A stretch of DNA of 64,000 nt from Danio rerio (lineage: Eukaryota > Chordata > Actinopteri > Cypriniformes > Danionidae), in assembly GCF_049306965.1 (NCBI RefSeq), contig NC_133191.1:16241001-16305000 (forward strand), given 5' to 3'. Position 1 is the stretch's first letter. The number at the start of each line of letters is the position of its first letter. The notes beneath the pieces were generated by a model. That model did no database searches, was not told the origin of the DNA, and worked only from the letters and a program-made list of their open reading frames with translations. Below, piece by piece: positions 53,319 through 64,000 of the stretch. Position numbers and translations under genes: made by a program.

Positions 53319-56300
53319 GTAAGTACATTAAAGCTACTGCGCGTTTGTTTCGGCATGCGAAACATACCCATTGAAAGCCTAACGTTACACACACTACAGA
53401 TCTCAACCAGTCAACGTTAGCAATTGAGCTAGCAAGTAATTTTGCAGCTAGCTCGCTAACCCACCGTTTACAGTTAGCCGTTTTCATGATTTCACTGCAT
53501 ATCCCACAGGTCAGAGGATAAATTTAGGTTTTCAGACAAAATACTGCAGTTAGCCCGTTTAACCAAACCAGTAGGTTTGTTGGCCTTAAGGATGAACGGC
53601 GATAACATTAACGTTAGACGTCTGAAATGGTGACCGTAGCGACACTTCACTCTGCAGTTAGCCAGTAAAGTGTATGCAGGACAAATCAATAAATTGAAAT
53701 AAGCTTTATTTACGGTAAAATGTAGTATTCGTTGTTGTTGGACATTACAATAGTGTAATGTCAATGCAAGTCGTATGTTCTGATAAAACAAGTGAAAACA
53801 GATGCAGCGAGGCCTCCACGCAGGCCTCAAATCCACGAGGTAAATTTTTTCAGATCTCCACAGTTTACCGTCACCGCGGTTGTCATTAGGTACCAGTTGG
53901 CAGTCGGTGCTGGAATTACTGGAGACGAACGGAAGGCCGTGGTGTTGGACATCCTGTGTTGTTGACGTTGTTATTGTCATCCACAGCAATAACTGAACCG
54001 AGTCAACTGTACCCAAAATATTGCTATGCTGTGCAAAACAAACGTCACCCACATGCGCGAAGACTATTCATCTGCAGCATTCAAGCAGTTTACTTAACGT
54101 TATCTTTTGTCAAAACATGTTAACCATATCGTTTTACTATATGATCACTCGAAGCTTTTACTGTTGGACAACAACACACTAGAATTTCAAGTGTTACTCG
54201 TTTATGTCAGAACACCGCTTGTGCTCATTGATCTCGTATGTCGAGGACACGCAGTTTACCTTTCACATTTGAGACAAAAGGCAGTTTGTCCTGCTGGGGC
54301 TGATAAGTGCTCTTCCCTCCACTTTACTTCTGTGTGCTGCTTAGTGCTTCTGACCACCATGTCAACTCTACCTTTCTCGTTTTAATTAGAATAGTGAACC
54401 TATATTTTTACATTGAGAAGTTGGTTTTACATTCAGACTTTCTCATTATTAATGTCATTTCAGAAAAGTATTCTTTGCAAATGAGTAGTAATCGTTTGAC
54501 TGAATATTCAAAGTACCATGGTAAACCATATAGGGAGCGTGTCACAAGTTGTCACTGAAGGAATGTGCAAATGTAAAACTAACTTTACCTCAATTATTTT
54601 TACTGATCATCATCATCATCATCATCATCATCTGCCAAATAATGCAAAACACATAAAAGCAAATAAAGTGTTGTTACTTTTACAATACTATTTATTGGCT
54701 GTTATTAGTAACCACATAGATTCAGCAATATCTATTATTCGAATACAAAATGTAGTCTTTATATAAAAATTATTATTGTAAATGCATACACGAGTAAAAC
54801 AACCACTTAAATAGATATTGCATTAGTATTAGCCATGTTAGTAGTATTCCAGAGATGGGTTAATTTGCTAAATTAATTTTGATGCAAAATGAAAAGCGTT
54901 TCTTTTTATGAAACATTCCTAATTATGCACTGTTAAATAGCTCGTAGGGCTACAAAATATTGTAAAAGTTACACATTGCAAAATGTTTTTATTCTGGAAT
55001 ATATATTGCAATATGTATAGAATTTCACTAGATGAGTTGAATACATTTTTGTAAAAAATCTGTAACTTTAGAAAGATTGGGAAAATTCTGTAGGGGATAA
55101 AATATGATAAACAATCAATAATCATATATAAATTCATTAAAGAAAAATGTGCAAATCAAATGAACGGCTTTATTGTTTTGCGAAGTTTAAATATATTCAG
55201 GTATACAGTAGTTAAGTATTCAAATGTAAAATAATACTGCATGGTTTTTGTTTTAAAACCAATTCAATCAAATGAGTCATTATTATTTTTAAAAGTTACA
55301 AACAATACAATATATTATGCCTGAATAAAATCCCTCACAGTCAAAGGCTTCATAAAATACTTGCTAAATGATAAATTTATAATCCAGACTCAACATTGGA
55401 TATATTTGCAATGTGATTATTGCGGATGACACATTGCGATATCGATGCTGTTGTGCAGCCCTACCTTGTTGCATTTTAAGGCGCCATAAACTGAAATTGA
55501 AAATTTCCATGTAAATACACACATAATTGTTAACTGCATAATTTTGAATACGTTTTGTGACATGCAGGAATTACCATTTGTTCACAAAACCATCATTGGC
55601 TCTGGTTACTCGGTCGTTGACCCTCTGACGATCAAACATTATTTCTAACGAAATAAACCAATTAAAACCTTTTTGGGTAAGAATGCTTGGTAAGTGCTAG
55701 TTTAATTTCAACATGCTGCTTACAGGACATGTTTACTAGCCTTGGTCTTCACATTAATGTTAATTTAATGTTAACGTGAGTTTACATTACATAGCAATAG
55801 TCGACCTCTGTGGTTCGTTTCGCTTAGGAACTTATGTAGTCAGAACCAAAGTTAATCTCACTGCGTTCTCTGGAATCCTTTCAAATGGTGGACGAACAAA
55901 TTCCAATAGGTTGCCACCAAACCGTAGCACATTACCATAAAGTTAACTTGATTTCAGCTCCCTGTGATGGCCATACTGTCCAAGATGTGTCACTTTCACT
56001 GGAACTTGCAGCCTGCGGCCATTGAAAACTAATGACTTCCAGCTACATTTGACACTCTCACTAGTGGCAGGATGAACACATGGTTATTCTATCAATTAAT
56101 AACTTAAATTATCTTGGCAAGCTTGTTTATCTAATCAAATGTTAAGTGCACAAAATCCTTAAAATCATGTACAGTTTGCTGAACTAATCGCAAAGTCTTA
56201 GGGAGGCTGAGTGGAAATGTTTTGATGTAGCAATGCATCAATGTTTATTGTAGCTAACTAAGCTAACATTACACCCCCTCAGAGATGGGGTGTGCATACA

Positions 56301-56606
56301 CTGGCCTCACATTTAAGTTTAGTTACGATTATCAATATTCAATTTAATAATTTGTTTCATTAGAGTGCATTGACAATGCTTTCCATCCACAATTTTACTT
56401 CACAACAAGAATTCAATTTTGTCTTTTAATACAAACAGTCTGATATAAGAACTGTACCTTTAATTTTACCTGCTTTTTAATGTATCGAACAAGACTCAAT
56501 ACAGGCAAAGAAGACAACTGGAGCATTTCAAACAAGTACACATAGTTAAATAATAATGCCACTTGGTTTTTGAGTGTGATTAGGCAACTTCTTAAATGTC
56601 TATGAT
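53319..56606. other. Presumed intron or intergenic, no exon recognised
   Basis: Contains an (ATC)n run at 54605-54633. At about 54952-55465 it has TAGGGCTACAAAATATTG and an inverted GTAGGGCTGCACAACAGC, which may be the two ends of an old hAT-like element without a matching duplication. No coding exon was found. Confidence 0.35.
54605..54633. repeat. (ATC)n microsatellite
   Basis: About nine ATC/CAT units. It gives a run of histidines in one frame, which is not evidence of a gene. Confidence 0.93.
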
Positions 56607-58174
56607 TAGGGCTGGGTATTGTTCCAGAATTTTCAATACTGATACCGATACCCTAAATTCGATACCGATTCCGAACTATACTTTTTTCGATACTTTTATT
56701 TTAAGAAATATATTTTAACAAGATTAAATAACTCATAATCTCAGAGAAACTTTGGTTTTATTTTTTTCAGGATGTTTGGGACACTTTTCACAGCAGGCTT
56801 ATCTCTTAAGACCAACAAACAAAGGAACAAAAGCACAAAATGAACAAAGTGTAGTTAACACAATATATTAGTACAAACAGTTTTAATAAAGTATAAGCAG
56901 TTTTAGGTCAATCAATTTTAAGTATTTTTGAGGCTTACTGCTGCTTGAAGGTTTAGTTCACCCAAAAATTTAAATTCTGTCATTAATTATCTTCAAATGG
57001 AGATATTTTGGATTTAATCCAAGAGCTTTCTGATCCTCCCATAGACAAATCAATGAATAAAGTAATTTTTGTTTACTTTGCACACAGGTGTATACTCGCA
57101 GCTTCATATAATTATGATTGAACCACTTATATCACATGGACTTATTTTGTTTTTTTTTGGTTCCTTTCTGGGCATTGAAAAATGCAAATCGAGTAAATCT
57201 AATCTTTCTCCACAGTAGAAAAAGGCAGCAAACCTTAAACAATAAAATTGGTAAAGGCCCTGTGGCATTCACCTTTCAGCAGGAGCAGAGACTATAACAA
57301 TAATGTGAAGAAAACATGAAAGCTAAACTGTTAATGCAGCCAAGGATAAGGACATTTAAATAACATAAGTTTAATGTGATGTAACCTTCATCATTTACTG
57401 TTAACCTTTATGCATTTTAGTATCAACTCAGCTAGGTATTTAAAGCCATCGAAACAGTACATAACGTTACACAGCCTACTATAGGTCCAAAAAAAGGATT
57501 AATAAATTGACCCTGCACAAACCCCTTTTACACTGTCAGGTCTTGATGCCCAATTCTGATTTGTTGTAACGTGTAAACGGACAAGCAAAAAGTCTGATAA
57601 AGGCAACAAATCGGAATTGCAAATGCAAAACGCGCCTAACCCTGAAACTGAAAACGAGACGTGACTTTTAAGGGGCTGTTTCATATGGATTTATTAATCA
57701 TTCTTACTGTTCAGTGAACGCAAACTGTCGTAGTTTATTAAAGATGCAAACTCCTCACTGCACGACAGCTGCGCACCTTCAGCAGACCTCCTCATTCCTG
57801 CAGCACAAGGACTTTATCATTGTTTATGAGCGTCAAAAGTGGCGGATCTGTTTGGCGAGTTTTGCCATCTGTGCCACACTAGCCACTGCGAAATATGCAA
57901 AGCGTTGGTTAAGCAGAGAATGGTTCAGTCCTGATTTACCCCCACGCAGTTTATGTAATGGTATAGCCCTGAGTTCTAATGTGTGTGCCGTAAACTTTTG
58001 ATTTTCAAGACAGCCTTGCTGCAGCCAGTTACCAGCATTTAACCCAGGCACGTTGACAAGATTATACCCTTGGGTATCGAAATTTGGTACAGAACGAAAA
58101 TTTTTTCGATACTCGATAGTATCGAGACGATTCGGTCGGTGCTTAAAAAGTATCGAACTCGATACCCAGCCCTA
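56607..58174. mobile_element. 1.57-kb hAT-like element
   Basis: The left end TAGGGCTGGGTATTGTTCC pairs with the complement of the right end, TAGGGCTGGGTATCGAGTTC. Flanks TCTATGAT (56599-56606) and TTTATGAT (58175-58182) form an 8-bp duplication with one mismatch. Sub-terminal GATACCGATACC/GGTATCGAAATT-type motifs are typical. No transposase was recognised. Confidence 0.88.
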
Positions 58175-58315
58175 TTTATGATACTGTACAGTGTTTCCTC
58201 TAGGATTTTTTCCAGCTGTTGTGGAAGGTCTTTTACACAAATCTCATTGTTATTTTAATGACAAATGTCGTGAGTGCAGTATTACATGTCGAGATATTAT
58301 TTATGTAATACAAGC

Positions 58316-59361
58316 TAGGGCTGGTCGATTATAGGAAAAATCATAATCACGATTATTTTGGTCATAATTGAAATCACAATTATTAAAAACGATTTTCAGT
58401 TGAAATTAAAATAATTTGCCCTTCTGTGAATTTTTGATACATAAATATTTCCCAAATAAAGTTAAACAGGATTTTTTCACAGTATTTCCTATATTTTTTT
58501 TTTCTTTCTGGAGAAAGGCTTATTTGTTTTATTTCGGCTAGAATAAAAGCAGGTTTCAATATTTTGAAACCTATTTTAATAGCTCAATATTATTAGCTCC
58601 CTCAAGCAATAAATATTTTTGATTGTCTGCAGAAGAAACTACTGTTATACAATGACTTTCCTGATTACACTAATTAAGCCTTTAAATGTCACTTTAAGTT
58701 GAATACTAGTATCTTGAAAAATATCAAGTAAAATATAATGTACTGTCATTTTAGCAAAAATAAAAGAAATCAGTTATTAGAAATGAGTAATTAAATTGGT
58801 TATATTTTAACTGTGCTTTTAGCATCTTCACTGTAAGAAGAAAAAAACTTTAGCTTTAGCAGTCCTTCAGTCAAGAGCAGTGAAGGATTTTTTGCTTTTT
58901 TGTTTGATTAATGATAAAAACAGACAGGTTGATTCTCAACTTGCTTGTTTATTACACAAATGAGGGTTAATATGAATAATCACTAAACGCCACGCTCTGA
59001 CACAAATGTGCATGTATTTGACCATAAAAGCGCTCACATTAGCGCTCTGCTCGTCTCCGAGCCTGTCCGAGACTAAGCGCGGCATGCACACACAACAACA
59101 GCATGTGCATTCGTGCTTTTAAAATAATGAATGGTTCGAATGTTAATCAATGAACGATGCGCTCCCCTCACTGCAAAATTTACATTACAGCACATGCTTT
59201 TAGTCATTTTCAAGTGGAACTAAGCTTTGTAGAGCAAACAATGTGTATAACTGGAAAGAGGGCGGTATATGAGGGAATAATTGTCTATTTCAATTAATGG
59301 TTTTTCATAATCGTTAGAAGCCAAAATCGAAACCGGATTTTCGATTAATTGCACATACCTA
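58316..59361. mobile_element. 1.05-kb hAT-like element with exact TSD
   Basis: The left end is TAGGGCTGGTCGATTATAGG and the complement of the right end TAGGTATGTGCAATTAATCG. Exact flanks ATACAAGC lie at 58308-58315 and 59362-59369. Sub-terminal AATCGTTTT/CGATTATTTT motifs agree. It carries a nested Tc1-type MITE piece at 58445-58796. Confidence 0.9.
58445..58796 (-). mobile_element. Tc1-type MITE fragment, nested
   Basis: Reads the same body as 40291-40815 in reverse (TTTATTTCGGCTAGAATAAA, TTAAATGTCACTTTAAG, AATCAGTTATTAGAAATGAG). Both TIRs are missing. It must have entered, or been trimmed, after the host element formed. Confidence 0.85.
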
Positions 59362-59369
59362 ATACAAGC

Positions 59370-60884
59370 ATGCAAATCTCTTTGCTTGTGCGCCGATTTC
59401 CTCTGCTCGTGCACAAAACCTCTTGCATGCCCTCAAATATACACTGCTCAAACGCAGATCTTCTTGTGAGCTCTCAAATAAACACTGCTGTAGTGCGATT
59501 TAGTGCATTTTTGTAACAAGTTTGTCTCCAACATTTATAAGATTTGCTAGGAATATTTATGAATGTCTCCAATAGACCTACTGAGCGACATTAATGCGTC
59601 CTGAAGTAAAGTGAAAAGGCAATAAACTCCAGCAAGATAAAGTCGTTGTATGCAGTGCCATAGACCTTTAAATAAAGTATAATTATGGAAACTGTATACA
59701 TCTTAACTGAAAGCTATGTCATGTTTGTTGGCCTCACACATCACGCACCTGTTAGTCAGTCTATCAGCATGTTACCTTAAAGGGGTTAAGCAAATAACGC
59801 ACAGTACTACTACAGTGACAGAAAAGTTTTCGCTGTTATAATTCCTTTGCTTTTTAATGCATATTGGTGCGATTATAACCTGCTATTAAAAAAACAACAG
59901 CAATGACAATGTTTTGAATGAGAAGTTGTAATGTAGCCGTGTGGGATGAATTTTGGTGTGGCACCCCCCCGCCATGGCAGAATGAAGGTAGCGGAAACCA
60001 TGCTGTACCTTCAGTTTCAGTGAAAGACTGTCCCAGCAAACTCACAAGCAGAGAATTTAGCAGTTTTTTTGCCTGCGTTTTAAGTAGTTGAAGCATAAAT
60101 ACTCACACTCGTCTTACTCAACATAGTAAGCTACTTCAACATAGTTTGTTTGAGGTCAGTATGTAATAACTGGTTATGACATATTACAGAACCAATACCG
60201 AATCATCTTAATCGCAGTGCATCAAAAAGACAATTCATTTTGACTCTATTCAGAGGATGTGTAGTTGCTGCAGCCAAGTGCTTTCAAAAATGGTTTTATT
60301 TGCTCATGATTTGTGCTTTTTTAAAATTTTAATTAGAAAACTAAATGGACAAAATAAAAAGGTCGCACAGCTGAATCGACACACGTGTCTGCTCTGTTTT
60401 GCTAAGTAACATGACAATATTATAACCAGGATGTCTTGGATTTGGATCAGCTCTCACATGAGTTTTCTCATTAAGAAAAAATATGTTTCTGGTTATTCTG
60501 AAAGCTCATGAATGCAATAACTCTTGTTCATGCTTTTTAAGGCATTTTAGTGGCACAGAAAGTCATGTTCTGATACGCCTGGTACACACTAGTTACATGG
60601 TAACCAGTAGTACTGGGTTACAGTACCCAACCCTGGTCACTTCATGTGTCTTTCTTGTATTGGATAGCCATCTAATTTGTGAAAGCGATTCCATTCACAT
60701 TTGGCAACGTGTCTTCGTAAATATGCTAAAAATATGATCTTCAAATCTCACGCTATATGCAAAGTTATCTAGGTCACATTGACTAAAGCATCAAGGTCAC
60801 CATATTGTATGGACTTACTATTTTTTACAGAAATAAAAGCTGCATATCTTTTTCGACATACAAATGATTTTATGTAGGCTTTGT
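59370..60884. other. Presumed intron or intergenic, no exon recognised
   Basis: No gene seen. ACAGTGTTTCCTCTAGG at 58187 and the inverted ACAGCATGGTTTCCGCTA at about 59989-60006 could be the two ends of an older hAT-like element interrupted by the one at 58316, but the match is weak. Confidence 0.3.
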
Positions 60885-61539
60885 TAGGGTTGTGCCGATC
60901 GACGATAGTATAGTGTATTGACGATAGGCAAAGATATCGCCAACAGCTTAAATTTTCGGACAACAATTAATATTTTCGATTGCTCCCTTGCGCTCTCTCT
61001 CTGTCTCCGCAGCAGCAGTTGAGGCTTGAGCTGCACATGAGGGCACAGCTACATCTCATAGCAAATTAGTTTGCAACTTTGTTGCCTAAAAATATTGGAT
61101 TTAAATAACAAACAAGTTAAATAAAACGATTTGTAAAAAAATAAAACAACTGAAGAAGAAAATGAAAGAATTCTAAAACCAGCTAAAAAAAATTCAGAAT
61201 AAAACTTGTTACGGTCGTTGGTCATTTGAGACTCCTTTATAACAGTACTCCCGCAAGAATTTCTTTTGCTTTCACAAAAAAGCTGTTTATCTTTCATATC
61301 CATGATTAATAACCTATTTAAGTTTTAAGGGGGGCTGTAGACTATTTTTTCAGTGCATGCATTGATTGCTCCTTCAAATACATGGAATATACATACTTGT
61401 CCTATTTGTGTTTAATTCGATAGAATGATAAACATGGACATGCATGTTTTTTCAGAAAATAACCTATAATAAAGAGAATCTGCGATCTCACAGGGGGACG
61501 ATATGGCGATCAGAAAATTTTGTATATCGCCCAACACTA
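60885..61539. mobile_element. 655-bp hAT-like element with exact TSD
   Basis: The left end is TAGGGTTGTGCCGATCGACG and the complement of the right end TAGTGTTGGGCGATATACAA. Exact flanks GGCTTTGT lie at 60877-60884 and 61540-61547. No coding content. Confidence 0.92.
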
Positions 61540-61795
61540 GGCTTTGTACTACAGTCGTGATACAGTTAAACATTACATAAGATGGGCTGCTTGATTATTC
61601 AATATACAATTATTTTTGTGCAAATCTGTAAAGGGTATACCAGGCCTCTCACTATAAGAATTTTTTTGTCGTGCAATATATTGTCACTAAAATTGTTGGG
61701 ATAAGCAATATTATTGTCATTTTGTGATCATTTTATTCCACTGATTATATAATGATTTATTGAACTATTTCATAGGTCACCACAGCGGGATGAAC

Positions 61796-62922
61796 CAGGG
61801 CTCGAAATTGCGCGGCCGAAATTTTATCTATGCGACCTCAAAATGTATTTGGGAGCATTTTTGCGAGTGTATAAAATTGTTGTGTGACCAGTTTTTACTG
61901 CAAAATGTTCACTACATGCGCGGATTTAGGAGACATTCTAGCAGAATGCATCTCTGCACTTGAAACGTGAAACGCAGTGCTCAGGAATGGTTTAAAACAG
62001 TTGTCATGTCAACTTGCTGCAGTAAACAAAGCCAAGTCCGTAATGCTTGCCCTGCCTTCGCGCTCTTCTTATTGGCCCACTGCTCTAGCACTAAAATATC
62101 AGCTGTCAATCACTCAGTCAATGCCTTCTGACTTGGGATAACAGAGAGAGCTACTACCGCGAAAAATTGTAAAGCGCTGATGATGAGAATGAAGATAACA
62201 CTGACAGATTTTGTTTTAGAAACCATCTAGTTACAATCAATGACACATCTTACTTGTGATCATGTGGTGAATGTTTATCCACCACCGTCTACTCTTTTTG
62301 AAGAGTCGATAAAAGACTTCCGTTGGCTTCAGGTCCGCTATGAAAAGTCTGGGATGGAATTTTCAGGTAACTGTTTGCTACATCTAGCACGAGAGCTTCT
62401 GTTTAATCCTTCATGTAATCGCCAGATGCTGTCCGCCGTGCTAGTGGCAGCTTTATGTCAAATTGAACACCACGTACACCATCACAAACGGGCTTGCACT
62501 GAGTAAACTAATATCGCTACTCATAAAAAGGCCGGTATTGCTATTAACACGACGTATGCAAATAATAAGATACAGTATATGTCAAGAGCATCAGTGCAAT
62601 ATCAGACAGCACCCATAAGAACAGCACAGTTATACCGTTAACAGATTCATCCATGTCAAGCAGTGCGTGCAGGGCCGGTGAGCGGTCCGTGTATCTTTTG
62701 GTCACTTTTAACAGTTTTGTTAAAAAAATCTATTTTCTTGTGATAGCAGGATTTTGTTGAGAAATATTTTTCTCACGCTTGCATGTATATTTTTTTGCTT
62801 GTTAGTTTGATTACTGTTGATTTCAAATGCAATTAATATGTTTGTATAAAACTTGTAGTAACAATTACAATTGGTGGGTGCTACTAAATTTTTGCTGAGC
62901 AAAAGGTTAATTTCGAAGCCTG
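61796..62922. mobile_element. 1.1-kb hAT-like element, imperfect flanks
   Basis: The left end CAGGGCTCGAAATTGCG pairs with the complement of the right end, CAGGCTTCGAAATTAACC. Flanks share only TGAAC, offset by a few bases, so the boundary or TSD is eroded. The left flank lies in a DANA-like tail fragment (CACCACAGCGGGATGAACC). A plus-strand frame at 62240-62506 has no recognised domain. Confidence 0.6.
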
Positions 62923-63239
62923 TGAACCACCAAATTAATCGTTACATAATTGACTAAATTCTGTTAATTAAATAGTTAATTGTAAACTATAAATATGAGC
63001 TTAAATTTATTTAAAATTAAAAGAGTCCCGATGAATCGGGGGTATTCAGTGCTCATGAACCCACTGAGAACAGCCTTACCTTAGCTACTGCTTCTGGAAT
63101 CTAACGCTGACTCTGGTGTATGTCTCTATAGTGGTTAAACATGGGATGCAATTCATTTAAATAATTTGTAATCATCCGTTTTAGTTATATTTTGCAGTGG
63201 CAAAAATGATTGAGGTCATCTCCAAGTATTGTACAATAA
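62923..63239. other. Presumed intron or intergenic
   Basis: No exon or repeat recognised. Confidence 0.35.
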
Positions 63240-63767
63240 AGGCTGATTTATACTTCTGCGTCAAGCGCACGCCTATGCTACGGCGCTGACGCATAGCCCT
63301 ACGCCTGACGTGCACCTCTCAAAAAATTTAACTACACGTCGCAACAACGCGTAGCGCAAGCTCTGTGATTGGTCAGCTTGGTAGCGCTGACGAGTCTGGG
63401 TGGGATCGAGAGCCGTGCGAGCAGTTCGAGCCCAATGGAGCGATTGTTTACAAGTGTGGAGTCCCGCGAAGGAGCTCCTGATGGAAAGTTTTGACCTCAT
63501 AGTTAAATTTGTTGCACGTCCGCCGGTTCCTGCCTCAAAATGAGCGAGTTTGAGCCATTTGTACATCCTGGAAGCGTTCAGAAAGAACAAAACACAGGCG
63601 AGGAAACTCCACACAGAGACACATTTACACCTCACTGCCAACTAGTGTTTCGGAAGTGTTAATGCAGACCAACAGAGACAGCGCGCAGATGTATAAATGC
63701 ACTGCTACGTGCGTTGCATGCACCGTTGGTTACGCCAGTCACTTGACGCAGAATTATAAACCAGGCT
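63240..63767. mobile_element. 528-bp PIF/Harbinger-type MITE
   Basis: The left end AGGCTGATTTATACTTCTGC and the complement of the right end, AGCCTGGTTTATAATTCTGC, share a further GTCAAG. TAA flanks both ends (63237-63239 and 63768-63770), the 3-bp duplication usual for PIF/Harbinger. The interior is GC- and CpG-rich compared with its surroundings. The minus-strand open frame inside it is not a recognised protein. Confidence 0.85.
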
Positions 63768-63770
63768 TAA

Positions 63771-64000
63771 GTAGATATATTGATTATTGAGACAGGCCTA
63801 AGGTATACATTAATTTGTGTTTTAACCTGTGTTACAAAAAACAAAATACCTGTCATTTTCATCATCGGACCGCTATTGGAACTGATAAAATGCATGAAGT
63901 GACCACAGCTTTATAGGTCCTAGTATTGAGATGCATTTTAATCAATCTGATTACAAGTGGATGACACAAAATACAGATGTAAACTTTTAGGACTTCCAGG
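63771..64000. other. Window end, nothing recognised
   Basis: No exon or repeat seen in the last stretch. Confidence 0.4.

Noticed and set aside
54518-54766. Frame with a run of eight histidines
   Set aside because: The histidines come from the (ATC)n microsatellite. No splice signals or family match support a gene.
54952-55465. Possible hAT-like element with TAGGGCT and GTAGGGCTGCA ends
   Set aside because: The flanking 8-mers do not match at all and the TIR similarity is limited to about eight bases, so I did not list it as an element.
57714-58051. Plus- and minus-strand frames of 72-95 codons
   Set aside because: They are inside the hAT-like element at 56607-58174, overlap each other on opposite strands, and show no transposase motif.
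62240-62506. Plus-strand 88-codon frame (FRWLQVRYEKSG segment)
   Set aside because: Inside an hAT-like element, and no family was recognised. It could be a remnant, but there is not enough to call a gene.
63273-63641. Minus-strand 122-codon frame
   Set aside because: It lies wholly inside the Harbinger-type MITE and reads as low-information sequence. It is open mainly because the interior is GC-rich.

Overview
The window is teleost nuclear DNA, most likely zebrafish (Danio rerio) or a close relative. The signs are an AT-rich, intron-rich sequence with long dinucleotide microsatellites, several copies of the tRNA-derived DANA-type SINE of Danio genomes, fish L2 and CR1-like LINE pieces, Tc1/mariner relics and a dense population of short non-autonomous hAT-like transposons. 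Many of these still show terminal inverted repeats and 8-bp target-site duplications.

Three host genes can be read with confidence, all on the minus strand. (1) A complete seven-exon uridine phosphorylase gene (upp1-like, 12113-19540, 309 residues) acts in pyrimidine salvage. (2) A six-exon gene at 26559-28805 encodes a small protein (139 residues in the longest model). I recognise it as the orthologue of human C8orf88 from recall of that sequence. It carries a block closely resembling the eIF4E-binding segment of 4E-BP translational repressors. (3) rbm12b (35147-37174, 675 residues) has a single coding exon with five RRM-like domains and a perfect-period run of ten pentapeptides; its 5' UTR is split, and a probable non-coding first exon lies near 39.7-40.0 kb. 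On the plus strand, a possible first coding exon (53284-53318) ends in a strong splice donor. If real, the rest of the window would be its first intron, which is packed with transposons.

Layout: 1-9 kb is intergenic and holds a Tc1 relic, a DIRS-type fossil and a CR1/L2-type LINE that ends past a long (AT)n tract. 9.2-11.6 kb is a 2.36-kb hAT-like element. 12-19.6 kb is upp1, with an hAT-like element and an L2 3' end in intron 5. 20-26.5 kb is repeat-rich intergenic sequence. 26.5-28.8 kb is the c8orf88 gene. 29-34.5 kb is a cluster of small elements, one nested in another. 35-40 kb is rbm12b, with a PIF/Harbinger-like element in its presumed 5' UTR intron. 40-46 kb is more repeats. 46.5-50.1 kb is a 3.67-kb block of several different tandem arrays between short inverted end motifs, the most unusual structure here. 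50-64 kb holds the candidate exon and a run of hAT-like and Harbinger-like insertions.

The three genes have unrelated roles (nucleoside salvage, translational control, RNA binding), and nothing suggests that they work as a unit. All readings come from inspecting the sequence by eye. Family assignments rest on recalled protein signatures, TIRs and TSDs, not on database searches.
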